A program made the translations under genes and the position numbers. The notes under the pieces were generated by a model. That model did no database searches. It was not told where the DNA came from and worked only from the letters and a program-made list of their open reading frames with translations. This document shows positions 1 through 9,600 of a stretch of DNA of 23,286 bases, in pieces (positions within the stretch are counted from its first letter, which is position 1; each line of letters begins with the position of its first letter). This stretch comes from Parachlorella kessleri (lineage: Eukaryota; Chlorophyta; Trebouxiophyceae; Chlorellales; Chlorellaceae): the NCBI GenBank assembly GCA_001598975.1, contig BBXU01000773.1, positions 1-23,286 on the forward strand. Direction: 5' to 3'.

Positions 1-91
1 GCACCACCACCACCCACCCACCCACCCACCCACCATCACCACCACCACCACCACCCCACCGCACCCCACCCCACCTCAACCCCCCCACCCA
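1..91. repeat. CACC/CCA-rich microsatellite in an intron
   Basis: A simple-sequence tract of CACC and CCA units with some longer C runs. It lies in the intron ahead of the penultimate CWF19L2 coding exon, so it is read as intronic. No function is visible. Confidence 0.85.
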
Positions 92-104
92 CGCCTCCTG
101 GCAG

Positions 105-170
105 GGCCTACGCGGCTCCATCCCGCCCAGATTCCCCTATCTCCTTGTTGAGTTTAGCATGGCAGGCTAG
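105..170 (+). pseudogene. Relic copy of the CWF19L2 exon 5' half
   Basis: This segment follows a CAG and matches the first part of the working exon at 200-329, offset by 95 bases. It would read GLRGSIPPRFPYLLVEFSMAG and then hits TAG at once. The working exon reads on through FGIAGGFVHVIDDE. The copy includes the acceptor site but is truncated and has several substitutions, so it is a decayed tandem duplicate of the acceptor-exon junction. Splicing to this acceptor would end the protein early. Confidence 0.75.
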
Positions 171-199
171 TACTTACTAATCCTTTCTTCCCCCGGCAG

Positions 200-731
200 G
201 GCCTGCGCGGCTCCATCCCGCCCAATTTCCCCTACCTCCATATCGAGTTCGGCATCGCGGGCGGCTTTGTGCACGTCATCGATGACGAATCAAAGTTCGA
301 CCGCGGCCTGGCCAGGAATGTCATGATAGGTGAGACCAACTGTGTCACACTTGCTGGTGACTAGCTGTGTCACTACCTAACCCCTTCAGGGCTTCATCGC
401 AGGGACATGCAGTGTGAGAAGAGTTGCTCTTAGCGGCGCCCATGCCCCATTTTTACCGCCCCACCCCCCTTCACCCGCACATCCAGTGCAGCTGTAGCTG
501 CGCGGGGCGGCATGCCCTACCGACCTCCGCCTGGACGACTCATCTTGTAGTCAGAGCACCCAAGCCTTCGTCACCCTTACCCGCCATGCTGCGCTTGCAG
601 GGCTGCTGGGGCTGCCGGAGGAGGACATGCACCGCCGGGCGCGGCAGGAGAGCGCGTCCATCCAAGGCCAGTGGGCGGCCGACTTCCGCAAGCAGTTCCA
701 GCCGTACGACTGGACCAAGATGCTGGAGTAG
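200..731 (+). CDS. CWF19L2: CWF19-like protein 2 (CwfJ C-terminal domain), 3' end only
   Basis: Two terminal coding exons: 200-329 (after CAG, ends phase 1 at GTGAG) and 601-731 (stop TAG). Joined, they give about 86 residues, beginning GLRGSIPPNFPYLHIEFG, continuing GGFVHVIDDESKF, and ending FRKQFQPYDWTKMLE. This is the CwfJ_C_2 domain: the F-P-Y-x3-E-F-G, G-G-F-x-H-V-I-D-D and C-terminal F-x-P-Y-D-[WF]-T signatures match the end of Cwf19/CWF19L2. Family knowledge: these proteins associate with the spliceosome and with lariat debranching enzyme in late splicing and intron turnover, in the nucleus. The 5' part of the gene is outside the window. CWF19L1 also ends in PYD-F-T, but the GGF-HVI-DDE stretch favours CWF19L2. 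A relic copy of the first exon's start lies just upstream in the intron. Confidence 0.85.
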
Positions 732-762
732 GCGTGTGCAGCTGGGTTGAGATCAGCGGCCG

Positions 763-812
763 GGCCAACAGTGTTCTGGGGCCAGCTGGCCAACAGTGTT
801 CTGGGGCCAGCT
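763..812. repeat. 25-bp perfect tandem duplication
   Basis: Two exact back-to-back copies of a 25-bp unit starting GGCCAACAGTGTTCTGG, at 763-787 and 788-812, just after the CWF19L2 stop codon and so probably in its 3' UTR. Exact identity implies a recent slippage or unequal-exchange event. Confidence 0.95.
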
Positions 813-815
813 GCT

Positions 816-960
816 GAGCAGTATGAGGCTTTGGACTAGAACAAGAAGCTCGAACTGGCGGTGCAGCTGGATTTGGAGCAGCGGCCGGGCCGGCTTTGTG
901 ATGGCAAGCCAGTGAAGCAGTATGAGGTTTGCGATGGACCAAGGTGGCTGAAGAAGGGTG
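816..960 (+). pseudogene. Possible decayed copies of the last CWF19L2 exon
   Basis: Two stretches near 816-845 and 915-945 keep an AGCAGTATGAGG core followed by GACTAG-AACAAG or GATGGACCAAGG. They resemble the coding sequence for KQFQPYDWTKMLE (AAGCAGTTCCAG ... GACTGGACCAAG) at the end of the working exon, with stops and frameshifts. The two copies also resemble each other and share flanking GCAGCGGCCGGGCC. The similarity is partial, so this is a tentative reading. Confidence 0.35.
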
Positions 961-1975
961 TTCTTTGGGTTCTATGCCCCGGAGCTGAGGCAGTAAAAAT
1001 GGGTTAGCTGCATCAGGAGTCCAGGAGGCGCTGCGGTTGCTACAGTTCATTGGGAAAGGACCCTTCTTGCCAAAGTTGCTAGGCGCGATGTGTGCGCTGC
1101 GTGCATGGAAGCCGGGTGAAGAGATTCCCGGAGCTTGGGAAAAACTGGGCATCTGGCATGAGGTCAGTTCACACTACCTTCAAGCTGCGGTGTCATCCGC
1201 AGCAATGTGCTATCAAGTGTCAGTAAGACATGGCTTCATCCTGGGCTGTGAAGCTTGCTTTAAGCTGCGGCTGGTAAGCGGGCACTTTTGTGGTCAACTG
1301 TCAACATGGCTGATGGCGGCTGATGGCGGCCGCGGATATCCGTCAACCTAACCCGGTCAAGATTACCAGCAACAGTTTGATGGTAAATGATGGAAGGGCA
1401 ACTCACTTCTCTGCTTTTATTTTTATAATAAAACTTTTCTACTATCGGCCTAGCCAGCGCGACAGCTGTTCGCCAAGGACGGAAGGGGGTGAGCAAGGAG
1501 AGATCGGGGCGAGCTCAGTCCGGGCTGAGCCATGACGCTCCTGCAAACTGTCTTGCCCACCATGACAGTCTTGAATGCTGTGGGTGTGGATTACAAGCTT
1601 CCCAGCAGCAAGGTGCTCTCTGGACCTGTTGACCGCGCTCCTGCGGTGCTCGTGCGATGGCTGGCGAGCATTGAATGCCCAGCTCCACCACCGGTGGGTA
1701 GGGAGACTTAGTCGAGTGATGGTGATGAACCCGGGTTTGGTAGGTCTCTCTCCTTGTCAGCTTGCAGCATGCTGCAGCACGCGTGCCACTTTTCGCGTTA
1801 CATCACTGAATGGCTGCAATTTACGTGTGTTGTTCGACCATCAGTTGCCAGTGAAGTTAATAGAAGGATAGACGGTGCGGTGCAGTTTGACGACTGCTAG
1901 TTGCATGGTGGCTGTAGGCACTTCCATGCGCCACTTAGGTCCTGCTTAAGACGGCCACCTACTGATATGCAGAAA

Positions 1976-4900
1976 ATGGCTAGGACGATGGAGGACCGCC
2001 CAGAGCTCACAGAAGCGGCTCTGCTGAAGGTTTTCCAGCTGCTGCCAGCCGAACACAGGCGCAGACTGCCCAGCGTCTGCAGGAAGTGGAGGCGCATATG
2101 CAGCGAACATGAGGACCTCTGGTCGCACGTCCAGGTGTGCTGTGCTTGTGTCTGAGGGGTACCAGCCAGCAGCTGGGATAAGGTCTGGACCACAACCCAG
2201 GCACTTTTGAGGGTTAGCGTGTAAGGCAAGCTGTGTTGTCTGTTGTGGCACCATAGTCCGCTCCAGCAGTCCTCTGGCTGGGTCCTCTCAGCTCTCCCAA
2301 CCATCACGGCTGCTGCCCCTGGCCACTGCCGTTGCCCACAGGTATCCCTCGGCCCTGACTTCCTACGGACTGTAGACTTGGCGGCCCTTTACAGCTGGTT
2401 CCTTCGGCGGCAGGACATAGTACGGCACCTAGACATTGAGATCGGCTCGGGCGATGCCTGGACTGTCATCCACGGCGTGCTGGGAATGGTTGGGAGGCGC
2501 GTGCAGCACCTGAGGATCTACAGCGACAGGGAGGCGTGCTATGAAGCTGGGGGCCGAGCAGGCAAGACGCTCCTGTCAGTGCTGTTGACACTGGGGCGGC
2601 TTGGAGCAGCAGCTGGCCAGCTGCATGGACGGCAGCTGCTTGTTAGTTTGCTTGGCAACCAGGGACACGTGCCTGCCAGACCTACCACCCAGCTCAGATG
2701 TGGTGTTCGTCCATATGCAGCCTAGGATACGATCATTACATTGTGCACTGTACTTGTAGACTTTGAGGGCTCCGGCCTCCTTTCTCGAATTCGGTTGTGA
2801 AGGGCAGGGTGGCTAGGGACCGGCATGGCCCCTGCGTGTCACTCACTAGGAGGAACTCGCGTGGGTGACCTTGCAATGATCCTGCACCCAAAAGGACAAG
2901 GTGTTGTGAAGGTGGCAGGCAGTGCACACAGAGAGGAGGCAGGGCGTACTGGACTGATAGGGTTGTATGCATGCTTTGTGTGCAGCCTGGATGGCTTTGG
3001 CGCCGGGCCTTGCCAGCCTTGAGCTGGAGAATGCCGCAGACTGGACCATCGGCTCCTCCCACTTCCCCACAGGTGTGGCTGGGGGGGCCTGGCCCACCTC
3101 CAGCCGGTCTTTGCACAGGTTACAGAAATGCAGGTGCACAGACACTGCTTCCTGTCTTGGGTTTGCTGGCCTCGGATGGCGGTGGGTGGCAGCATCGGTG
3201 CATGAGGCGTGGGAGCTGATGACTTGTAAAGTATCCAACTGCAGGCCTGACACACCTGGACCTGTCTTACTGCGGAGAGGAGGGCCTCACCGCGCTGCCA
3301 GACCACCTGAGCCAGCTGAGGTCGCTGGCCAGCCTCAGCCTGCAGGGCTCGCAGCTGGATGGCCAGGCGGACTTCAGCGCGCTGCGGCACTGTTCCCTCC
3401 TCCAGGTAGGGAGCATAGGGAGGTTGTGGGTGTAGACAAGGGTAGGTTGGGGGGCCAGCGATAGGCTAGTTAGCTAGCCCGGAGCTGGGCCATGCGAGGG
3501 GATCTGCTTGCTTCTCCCGGCGGCTGATGATGGGGAGCTTGGCAGGGTGGTTGAGGCCTGTGGGACCCGCGGGGGGTACAGGGAAAGCCAGCGTGCTGCA
3601 GGGCGGTCGGACGGCATCTGAAAGGCACAGTGGGCTGGCAGGGGAGGGGGACAAGGGACAGGCAGGGGATGCATTCCATGTTCTGCAAAAAGACATGGGT
3701 ACACGTGAGCTGGCCGCGGTTGTCCCACTCGCACAGCCGGGCGGCCGCCCGCTCAACGCATTGGCAGCTTGTGCTGTGGTGGTGCGAGTGGGGCGTGGTG
3801 CCCATCTGGTCCCCTCTGTTGCTCACAAGCCTCCCCTATGTTTTGCAGTGCCTCAACCTGACCGACTGCTGCCTAGAGGAGGTCCCTCGCTGCCTCTCCA
3901 GCCTGGCCGCCAGCCTGACGTACCTCAACCTCAACTCCAACTCGGATCTGGGGGGCGAGGGCCAGGCTGAGAGGCTAGAAGCCCTGGCAAGCCTCACTAG
4001 GCTACAACACCTAGAGATGCGGGAGTGTGGGCTTGTCAACATACCCGAGGGGTAAGAGCTGCGGTTGTGGGGCTTTGGTTTGCGGTTCCCTTAATGCAGT
4101 GTGCTGCCTTTTTGGCTGGGAGGCAAGGGCCAGGCAAACATCTCTGGCCAGTGCGTCGGGTTCTGCAACTCCTGGAGTTGCGGGAGTGTGGGCTCGTCTA
4201 TATACCCGAGGGCAGAAAAGTATTGTGCCCAGGGACTGTGGTATGTAACTATTTTTACAATTCAACCTAGGTGACCTACCCCCCGTTCCGACCCTTCCGC
4301 TACTCTCAATGAGCTTCCTTGCTCCCAGGCTGAAGGGTCATGAGCCTGACCAGCCTGCGGACGATGCTGCTGGGCTGTGAATGACCTGACCCTGGTCCCA
4401 CCCTGTGCACCGTGTTCAATGACCTTCCTCCCTCCCTTGGTGCAGAGTTGTAAACCTGACCAGCCTGCGGACGATGCTGCTGGGCCTGAACGACCTGGCC
4501 CTGGCCCCGCCCTTTGTCCTGCCGGGCCCCTACCTGTCCAACCTACGTATGCTGGGCCTGAGCGACTGCGGCCTGGGGGAGGACTCCGAGGGCGGCGGCT
4601 TGCTGGGGGCGGGGGCCCTGGAAACAGAAGAGGAGGAGGAAGGGGAAGGAGCCGGGATGGCCGCTGGCAGTGGGCGTGACAGGGCACAGCAGGCCCAGCA
4701 GCTATGCAAGCAGCAGCTGGGCGCGGCATGGCAGGCGTCGCATGCCCAGCCAGCGGCTGGAACAGTAGCAGCACCCGGTGTTCTAGCCCAGGGCGGCAGG
4801 GATGCGCGCAGCCCAGGGCGCCCAGGGCAGCTGGTAGAGGATGAAGATGATGAGCAGGAGGTGCAGAGCGCCTGCGCCCTGGACCAGCTGGCGGGGGAGC

Positions 4901-5626
4901 TGGAGGGCGCAAGCGCCCTGGAGGTGCTGCGCATCAACCGCAACCTGGCCATGCGGCTCACATTCCCAGGTGGGTGAGGGATGAGCTACAGAGCCGGCGT
5001 GGTAGCAAGGGGGAACAGGGGGTGCATTTCCGGGAACTGGCGGCACCTCCAGGGCGCTTGCGCAACCTGGCCATGCGGCTCACATTCCCAGGTGGGTGAG
5101 GGATGAGCTACAGAGCCGGCGTGGTAGCAAGGGGGAACAGGGGGTGCATTTTAGGGAACTGGCAACTCTCGACTGTGCGGGCTGGCGACAGCAGACGGAC
5201 GGAAGATGGCAGCGGGCGGGGGAGATAAGCGCAGCCCTCGCACGCGGCGGCAAGGCTGGCCTGCGGTTCCTGCTGAGGTGCACTGGCAGGGCAGGTGCTG
5301 GCGAGCCCTACAGATGTTGTTGTGGCCTTCCCAGATGACAGCGGAGATGCACTGATTGTATGTGTGGCAGGTAATGCGAGCAGGGAGGGAGAGCTGGGCT
5401 GTGCTGCCTGAACTGGATGCAGAAGTAGCCTGAGTCTTGCCTGACACTGTCTCCTGTGCCTCACCTACCCCACTTCACCTCCGTGCCCGCAGGCATCACG
5501 GCGCTGCTGCGCAACAAGCCCTACTTCCGGCGCCTGGAGTTCTCAGAGGACATGGCCGGGCCCGGGCTGGACTTGGCAGCGTTGTCGGCTCAGTTTCAGG
5601 GTGTTAGCTTCCGAGCGGTCGATTGA
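1976..5626 (+). CDS. F-box and leucine-rich-repeat protein
   Basis: Likely an SCF ubiquitin-ligase substrate adaptor of about 523 residues. Exons: 1976-2134, 2342-~2645, 2986-3072, 3245-3405, 3849-4051, 4446-4969, 5493-5626 (stop TGA). Exon 1 encodes an F-box (about residues 10-53: LTEAALLKVFQLLP, then LPSVCRKWRRIC and DLWSHVQ), which in this family binds Skp1. Later exons encode LRRs such as LTHLDLSYC, LASLSLQG, CLNLTDCCLEEVP, LTYLNLNSN, LQHLEMRECGLVNIPEG and LRMLGLSDCGL. Phases agree at every junction except that the exon 2 donor is uncertain (GTTTGC at 2646 keeps frame; GTTAGT at 2642 does not). The start at 1976 has an AAAATGG context; in-frame ATGs also exist at 1967 and 1988. Exon 6 carries an acidic, low-complexity insert of about 100 residues (EEEEEGEGAG, then EDEDDEQEV) between LRRs. 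Substrate unknown. Confidence 0.8.
4114..4213 (+). pseudogene. Relic of F-box gene exon 5 3' end
   Basis: This intronic stretch copies the end of exon 5 (about 3951-4051): GGGCCAGGC, then CTGGCCAGTGCG, then GCGGGAGTGTGGGCTCGTC and ATACCCGAGGG. It has indels and its donor is changed from GGGGTAAG to GGGCAGAA, so the splice site is lost. It lies about 160-168 bases downstream of the original. Confidence 0.75.
4308..4417 (+). pseudogene. Relic of F-box gene exon 6 acceptor and 5' end
   Basis: A 110-bp unit directly upstream of the working acceptor. Both copies start CAATGA-CTTCCT and share CCTGACCAGCCTGCGGACG followed by ATGCTGCTGGGC. The upstream copy carries an inserted base after CTGGGC, giving CTGTGAATGACC against CCTGAACGACC, which creates a frameshift and stop. 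It keeps a CAG that could still act as a cryptic acceptor. Confidence 0.85.
4684..4701 (+). repeat. Dispersed CAGCAGGC-type motif in F-box exon 6
   Basis: GCACAGCAGGCCCAGCAG, read here as Ala-Gln-Gln-Ala-Gln-Gln. It is the same short motif that recurs in the BRCA1-like gene on the opposite strand 8-12 kb away. Confidence 0.6.
4939..5173 (+). repeat. 122-bp tandem duplication across the exon 6 donor
   Basis: Copy 1 begins at 4939 inside exon 6 and copy 2 at 5061. The first 91 bases are identical in both, and a GGGAACTGGC block also matches after a two-base difference. Each copy contains the exon end and the CAGGTGGGTGAG donor, so the intron holds a second intact donor at 5092. Using it would add an in-frame TGA, so the first donor (exon end 4969) is taken as the working one. 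The near identity indicates a very recent event. Confidence 0.95.
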
Positions 5627-6674
5627 TGAGGCAGCACTTGATTGACTAAGCAGCAGCCGATTGACTAGGCGCTGGCGGAGCGTTGTCGTGGAGCAGCACA
5701 GCAAGGAGCGATTGTGCCCTGCCACACAGCTAGTGCTCCTTGAAGTGGCTGGTGACTTACTGGCCCTGGTCGGTTATGCAATTGGGAGGTCGACTGTATC
5801 AGATGGCATGTCACTCGGCATGCCTAAGTGTGACTGTTGGATGTCGTGGGTTGTTCTAAACGCCACTGCCCCAACAGGCGAGTGTCCTGTCTCCGTACGT
5901 GTGTGGCCTGCCACACACCTCCCAAATGTCTCGTTGCGTTTGTTGGGGGTCCCAGGTAGAGGGGCAGTATACCTGTGAACTGACTACATTGTTGCCTCCA
6001 GATCCATAGTGCACATGTAGGGTATGCCTGGTATCTAGTTTGTCAGGACGAGTTCATTGCCTAAGCCGTGGTAGGATGTGCACCCGAACCCCCCTCCCTG
6101 GATCAGGAAGCTAAGATTGCAGGTTTAGGGTTGCAGGCCATTACACCGCTAATTCCAACTTAGCAGGTCAATGTTACATCAGCACAACCGACTCAAAGCA
6201 ACCCGAACACGGGGGGATCAGAGGGGCAATGACCTCTGATGAAGAATCAAGTGTTCAATATGGAGGTCAACCACCAGACCCATCAAAACGCCGCAAAGCA
6301 TCTAGCCTTGGCAGCAGGTCCGGGCGTCCCCCCTTAGGACAAAGACACACAATGGTGTGCTGAACTGGATGAAACACAGCTGGAGTTTGGCGGAGACTTA
6401 TTCACGTTTAAACTGCTAATGGCTGTTTAGGGTACCCAAACCCCCTACAATGATACCTGAAAGCTGTACAGAAAATTGAGTATGGTTAGCCTTTGCTAAT
6501 CTTTGTACTGACGAACCACCTGGACACCCCGACACCACACACAACATGCAAGGTGCATGACGGCAATGGATGTGACACATCTGTCGTGGAATGCTTATTT
6601 AAAACACCTGTGGCTCATGTCCTAAGTGGTTACTCAACCGGGGCCTGCTTCTGGCTAGGCTAGCTCCTCCCCGC
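5627..6674. other. Convergent 3' flanks of the F-box and lectin-like genes
   Basis: About 1 kb between two converging stop codons. It holds no supported coding exon. Immediately after the F-box stop, GATTGA/GATTGACTA units recur (5621-5670) with AGCAGCA-type spacers. The lectin-like gene's candidate polyadenylation signals lie at 6141-6178 on the minus strand. I see no TGTAA for the F-box gene. Confidence 0.5.
6174..6178 (-). terminator. Candidate TGTAA polyadenylation signal for the lectin-like gene
   Basis: TTACA on the plus strand is TGTAA on the minus strand, the usual chlorophyte polyadenylation signal. It lies about 500 bases after the lectin-like stop codon. A second copy sits at 6141-6145. 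A five-base motif is weak evidence alone, so the assignment rests on position and orientation. Confidence 0.4.
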
Positions 6675-9600
6675 TCACTTGGTCTTAACGCAAATCTCAA
6701 TGCCGCAGAGCGCAAGGCTCTCGGGCGAGGTAGCTGCAGCCAGGAAGGAAGAATGCCTGTTGTCTTGTATTGTTATCTGACAGAGTCACAAGTTGTTGAG
6801 CTGGTGCACACGCTGGATGCTATGACACGGACTCTTAGTGAGCAACCTGATGCAGGACATCCTGTAGCAGTTCAACTTTCCAGGTGACAGGTGCAGGCGC
6901 CTCACTACTCACTTGTCAGTCCTATGGTGACGTATCGACCCTTGATGGTTGTTGCGGTGATATCAGTAGCGGCGCCTGCAGGGGCAACAACAGCACAGGT
7001 TGAATACTCGCAACATCCAGGCACCTTCCAGCATAAGCTCGCCCTCAGGCAACTAATGATTATGAAGGCTGTCAGTGCCCTGTTGCCTTTCAAACTGCGC
7101 TGAGGTGGCACTCTAATGATCAACAAACCGCGGGCACACATGCCGCGCCAACAGTTTGACCAGCGAAGTCATCGCACCCAGTACTGCAAGCACTGTGAAG
7201 GATGCTTTGGCGTGTTGCATGACCGCCTCACCTTCTCCACAGCCAATATTGACAGAGTCAAGCACCTTGTCCTTGGCATCCACAACATCAGCGGCAGTCA
7301 CCTGCAGACGCACGCCGCCTTTTACTAACTCTAAAGCATCAAGACGTTACCCATGCCGGTGGTTCCATGGCAAGCACACGAGCACACTACACGATTCAGC
7401 CAGGTGGCTCGTCACAGGAAACATATCTCTATGCAATTCCCCTCACTTCATGATATCTCATTTGCCTTACGATGTCTGCATCCTAAGCATGGCTGATGGA
7501 AGCGTGGTAAAGCATGTTTGGGCACGACTTGACGACAGTCCATAGTGGCAGCTTTCCAAAACTCACAAGGTTGCAGACGCTGCTGTCCTGCTGAAGGGCC
7601 GCCAAGACCCCTGTCTGTGCCACTGTCTCATTGCCGTCGGCGCTTTTCAGGAGGCTTTGGTAGTCTTTGGAGTCATAAAAGTCAGGCAGGCTGCAGCAAC
7701 AAAGGGGAGGACAGCTTTGAGAAGCTGCCATATACCCCAGGCTGAGGGCATGGCAAGGGAAGCCCTTCCCCTATTTGCAGGTGGTGCTGTTGGTGCCCTT
7801 GGTGGATTGAGGATGGTGAAGCTGTGGGCCGTTTGTTAGACATGGTGGTGATTGGGACAGCGAGCTCACCTGATGTTGCCGACAGTAATCAGAGAGGGCA
7901 CCAGGCGGTTGTAGCATGGCCCAGTCTGGGTATCATCCTCGCCTGCAAGATACAGTTGACAAGGTTGGAAATTCAACAAGAGAGTGTGAGACCACGCAGC
8001 CTGCTTGCTTGGTTGCAATTGTCCTACTTTATGACCAGTAAGGCACTTCATAGGCATACATGAACCACCCACCGAGAATGCAATTGTCATCGTGAGGCGG
8101 GGTTAGTCGCACGCCTTTCACCTGCAACACATCAGAATGAGGTGCGACACTCGTCACACTACCCCGCACATGCAGCGTGCTAAGAACATGCCGAGGCTAG
8201 CCCCGGCCAGGAAACGAGCATACAAATAAGAAGCACCTCTTGTTGGCCATGCAGGGTGGACCGTGGGGTCCCACAAACAACTTCCTGTCTCAGTGCGGTA
8301 GTAACTCATATCATATCACGAGCTTCAGGAGTTAGCCCCCTTCCCCTTCCCATGTCCACGCCTCCTTCCCTCCCCCCGCGCGTGCGCCCTTCCCATAAGA
8401 CCCTATGCACCCACCCTCCCTCCCTCCCCCTCTCTCAGTGTGTTGCTCACCTGCCGGGTGGAGCCCAGGTCGTACTGCCACCAGGGGAACAAGTCCACCC
8501 GGGTCTCAGAGCAGCACCCAGAGGGTGTCTGGTACTCGTCGACATACAGGTAGGAGCAGTTGCCGGCCAGGGCCGCATGGGCGCCTGCAGGCCAGAGTGG
8601 CGTCAGGGCATCAGCTATAGGAATTGTTTTGAGTCCCTACTGGACCCCATATCGCATCAGGGGGCGCTGTAGGAGTACGTTCACTACCAACACATGTGTG
8701 AGTTTACAACTACGGGTCAGTCTCTTATTCACCGGGACCAAGCAAGGGCAGGATATGGCTTGCAGGCCAAGTGGCCAACAATGAGGAACCGTGGGATGCA
8801 GTAAGTCCTGTCGGTCATTCTGCTGCAGGCGCCTGAAAATAGGCAGGCTTCACGGAGCCGCCAGGCCTGCCAGCCTAAAAACCAGGCGCCTGTTATGTGT
8901 CCGCCCACACTGCCAAGCGGAGAAGCCCTGGCTGCCGGTGGGCCGCAAACAAGCTTGCTCACACTTCCCTTAGCCGCAAAACCGTCCTGGAGATGCCCGG
9001 AAGAGCCCGTTCCTTGCATTGCCACACATGTTTCACCTGTCTCAGGGTAGACCTCGCCCCACTGGCTGGCCTGGTCCGCGTCCAGGGGCACCCAGCTGTA
9101 GTTGCCAGTGCAGTTAAAAGTGCTGTTGACCTGCAGGCCACCGCCAAGATAGGGTGATCACACTCGTGCCTCAGGCAGGCCGGACCTCGGTGTTGCCATT
9201 ACAGCTTGACAGGGCCCGACAGCTGGCCAGCCCAAAGCTTAGCTCGGCACAGCATAGCGCAGGTCAGACCTCCCTGGTATATACTGTTTAGTATCAGCAC
9301 TCCACGCTGCCGCACCACGCACACGCACCCTTTTGCGAACAGGCCAGAGTCACTCAAGCAGCAAGTCTGCTTGATGCTACGAGCATCACACCCGATTTCC
9401 TTCCCTCGCTCTAAGTCACAATACCCACGCTAGCATATCCTGTTGGCAGTAAAGTGCTCATTACTAACAACGGTACCTACTCAGCGCAACTCACCACAGG
9501 GCCACTTGGGGAGGGGGAGGGGAAGGGGGAAGGCTGGTTCGGCTCCGGGGATGGGGAGGGGAAGGGGGAGGGCTGGTTCGGCTCCGGAGAGGGCGAGGGG

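Larger units (their letters stand above)
732..1975. other. Intergenic region: CWF19L2 3' flank and F-box gene 5' flank
   Basis: About 1.2 kb with no supported coding exon. It holds a perfect 25-bp tandem repeat (763-812), a stretch resembling decayed copies of the last CWF19L2 exon (about 816-960), a short tandem of TGATGGCGGC (1311-1330) and an A/T-rich patch around 1418-1436. I found no TGTAA signal for CWF19L2 here. Open frames in this stretch resemble no protein family and lack plausible codon structure. Confidence 0.5.

Noticed and set aside
577..1152. Minus-strand open frame of 191 codons over the CWF19L2 3' end
   Set aside because: It is antisense to the conserved final CWF19L2 exon, and the rest has no domain or splice support.
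4262..4912. Minus-strand open frame of 216 codons, Pro/Ala-rich
   Set aside because: It is antisense to F-box exon 6, which encodes clear LRRs in phase with both neighbours. It has no recognisable domain.
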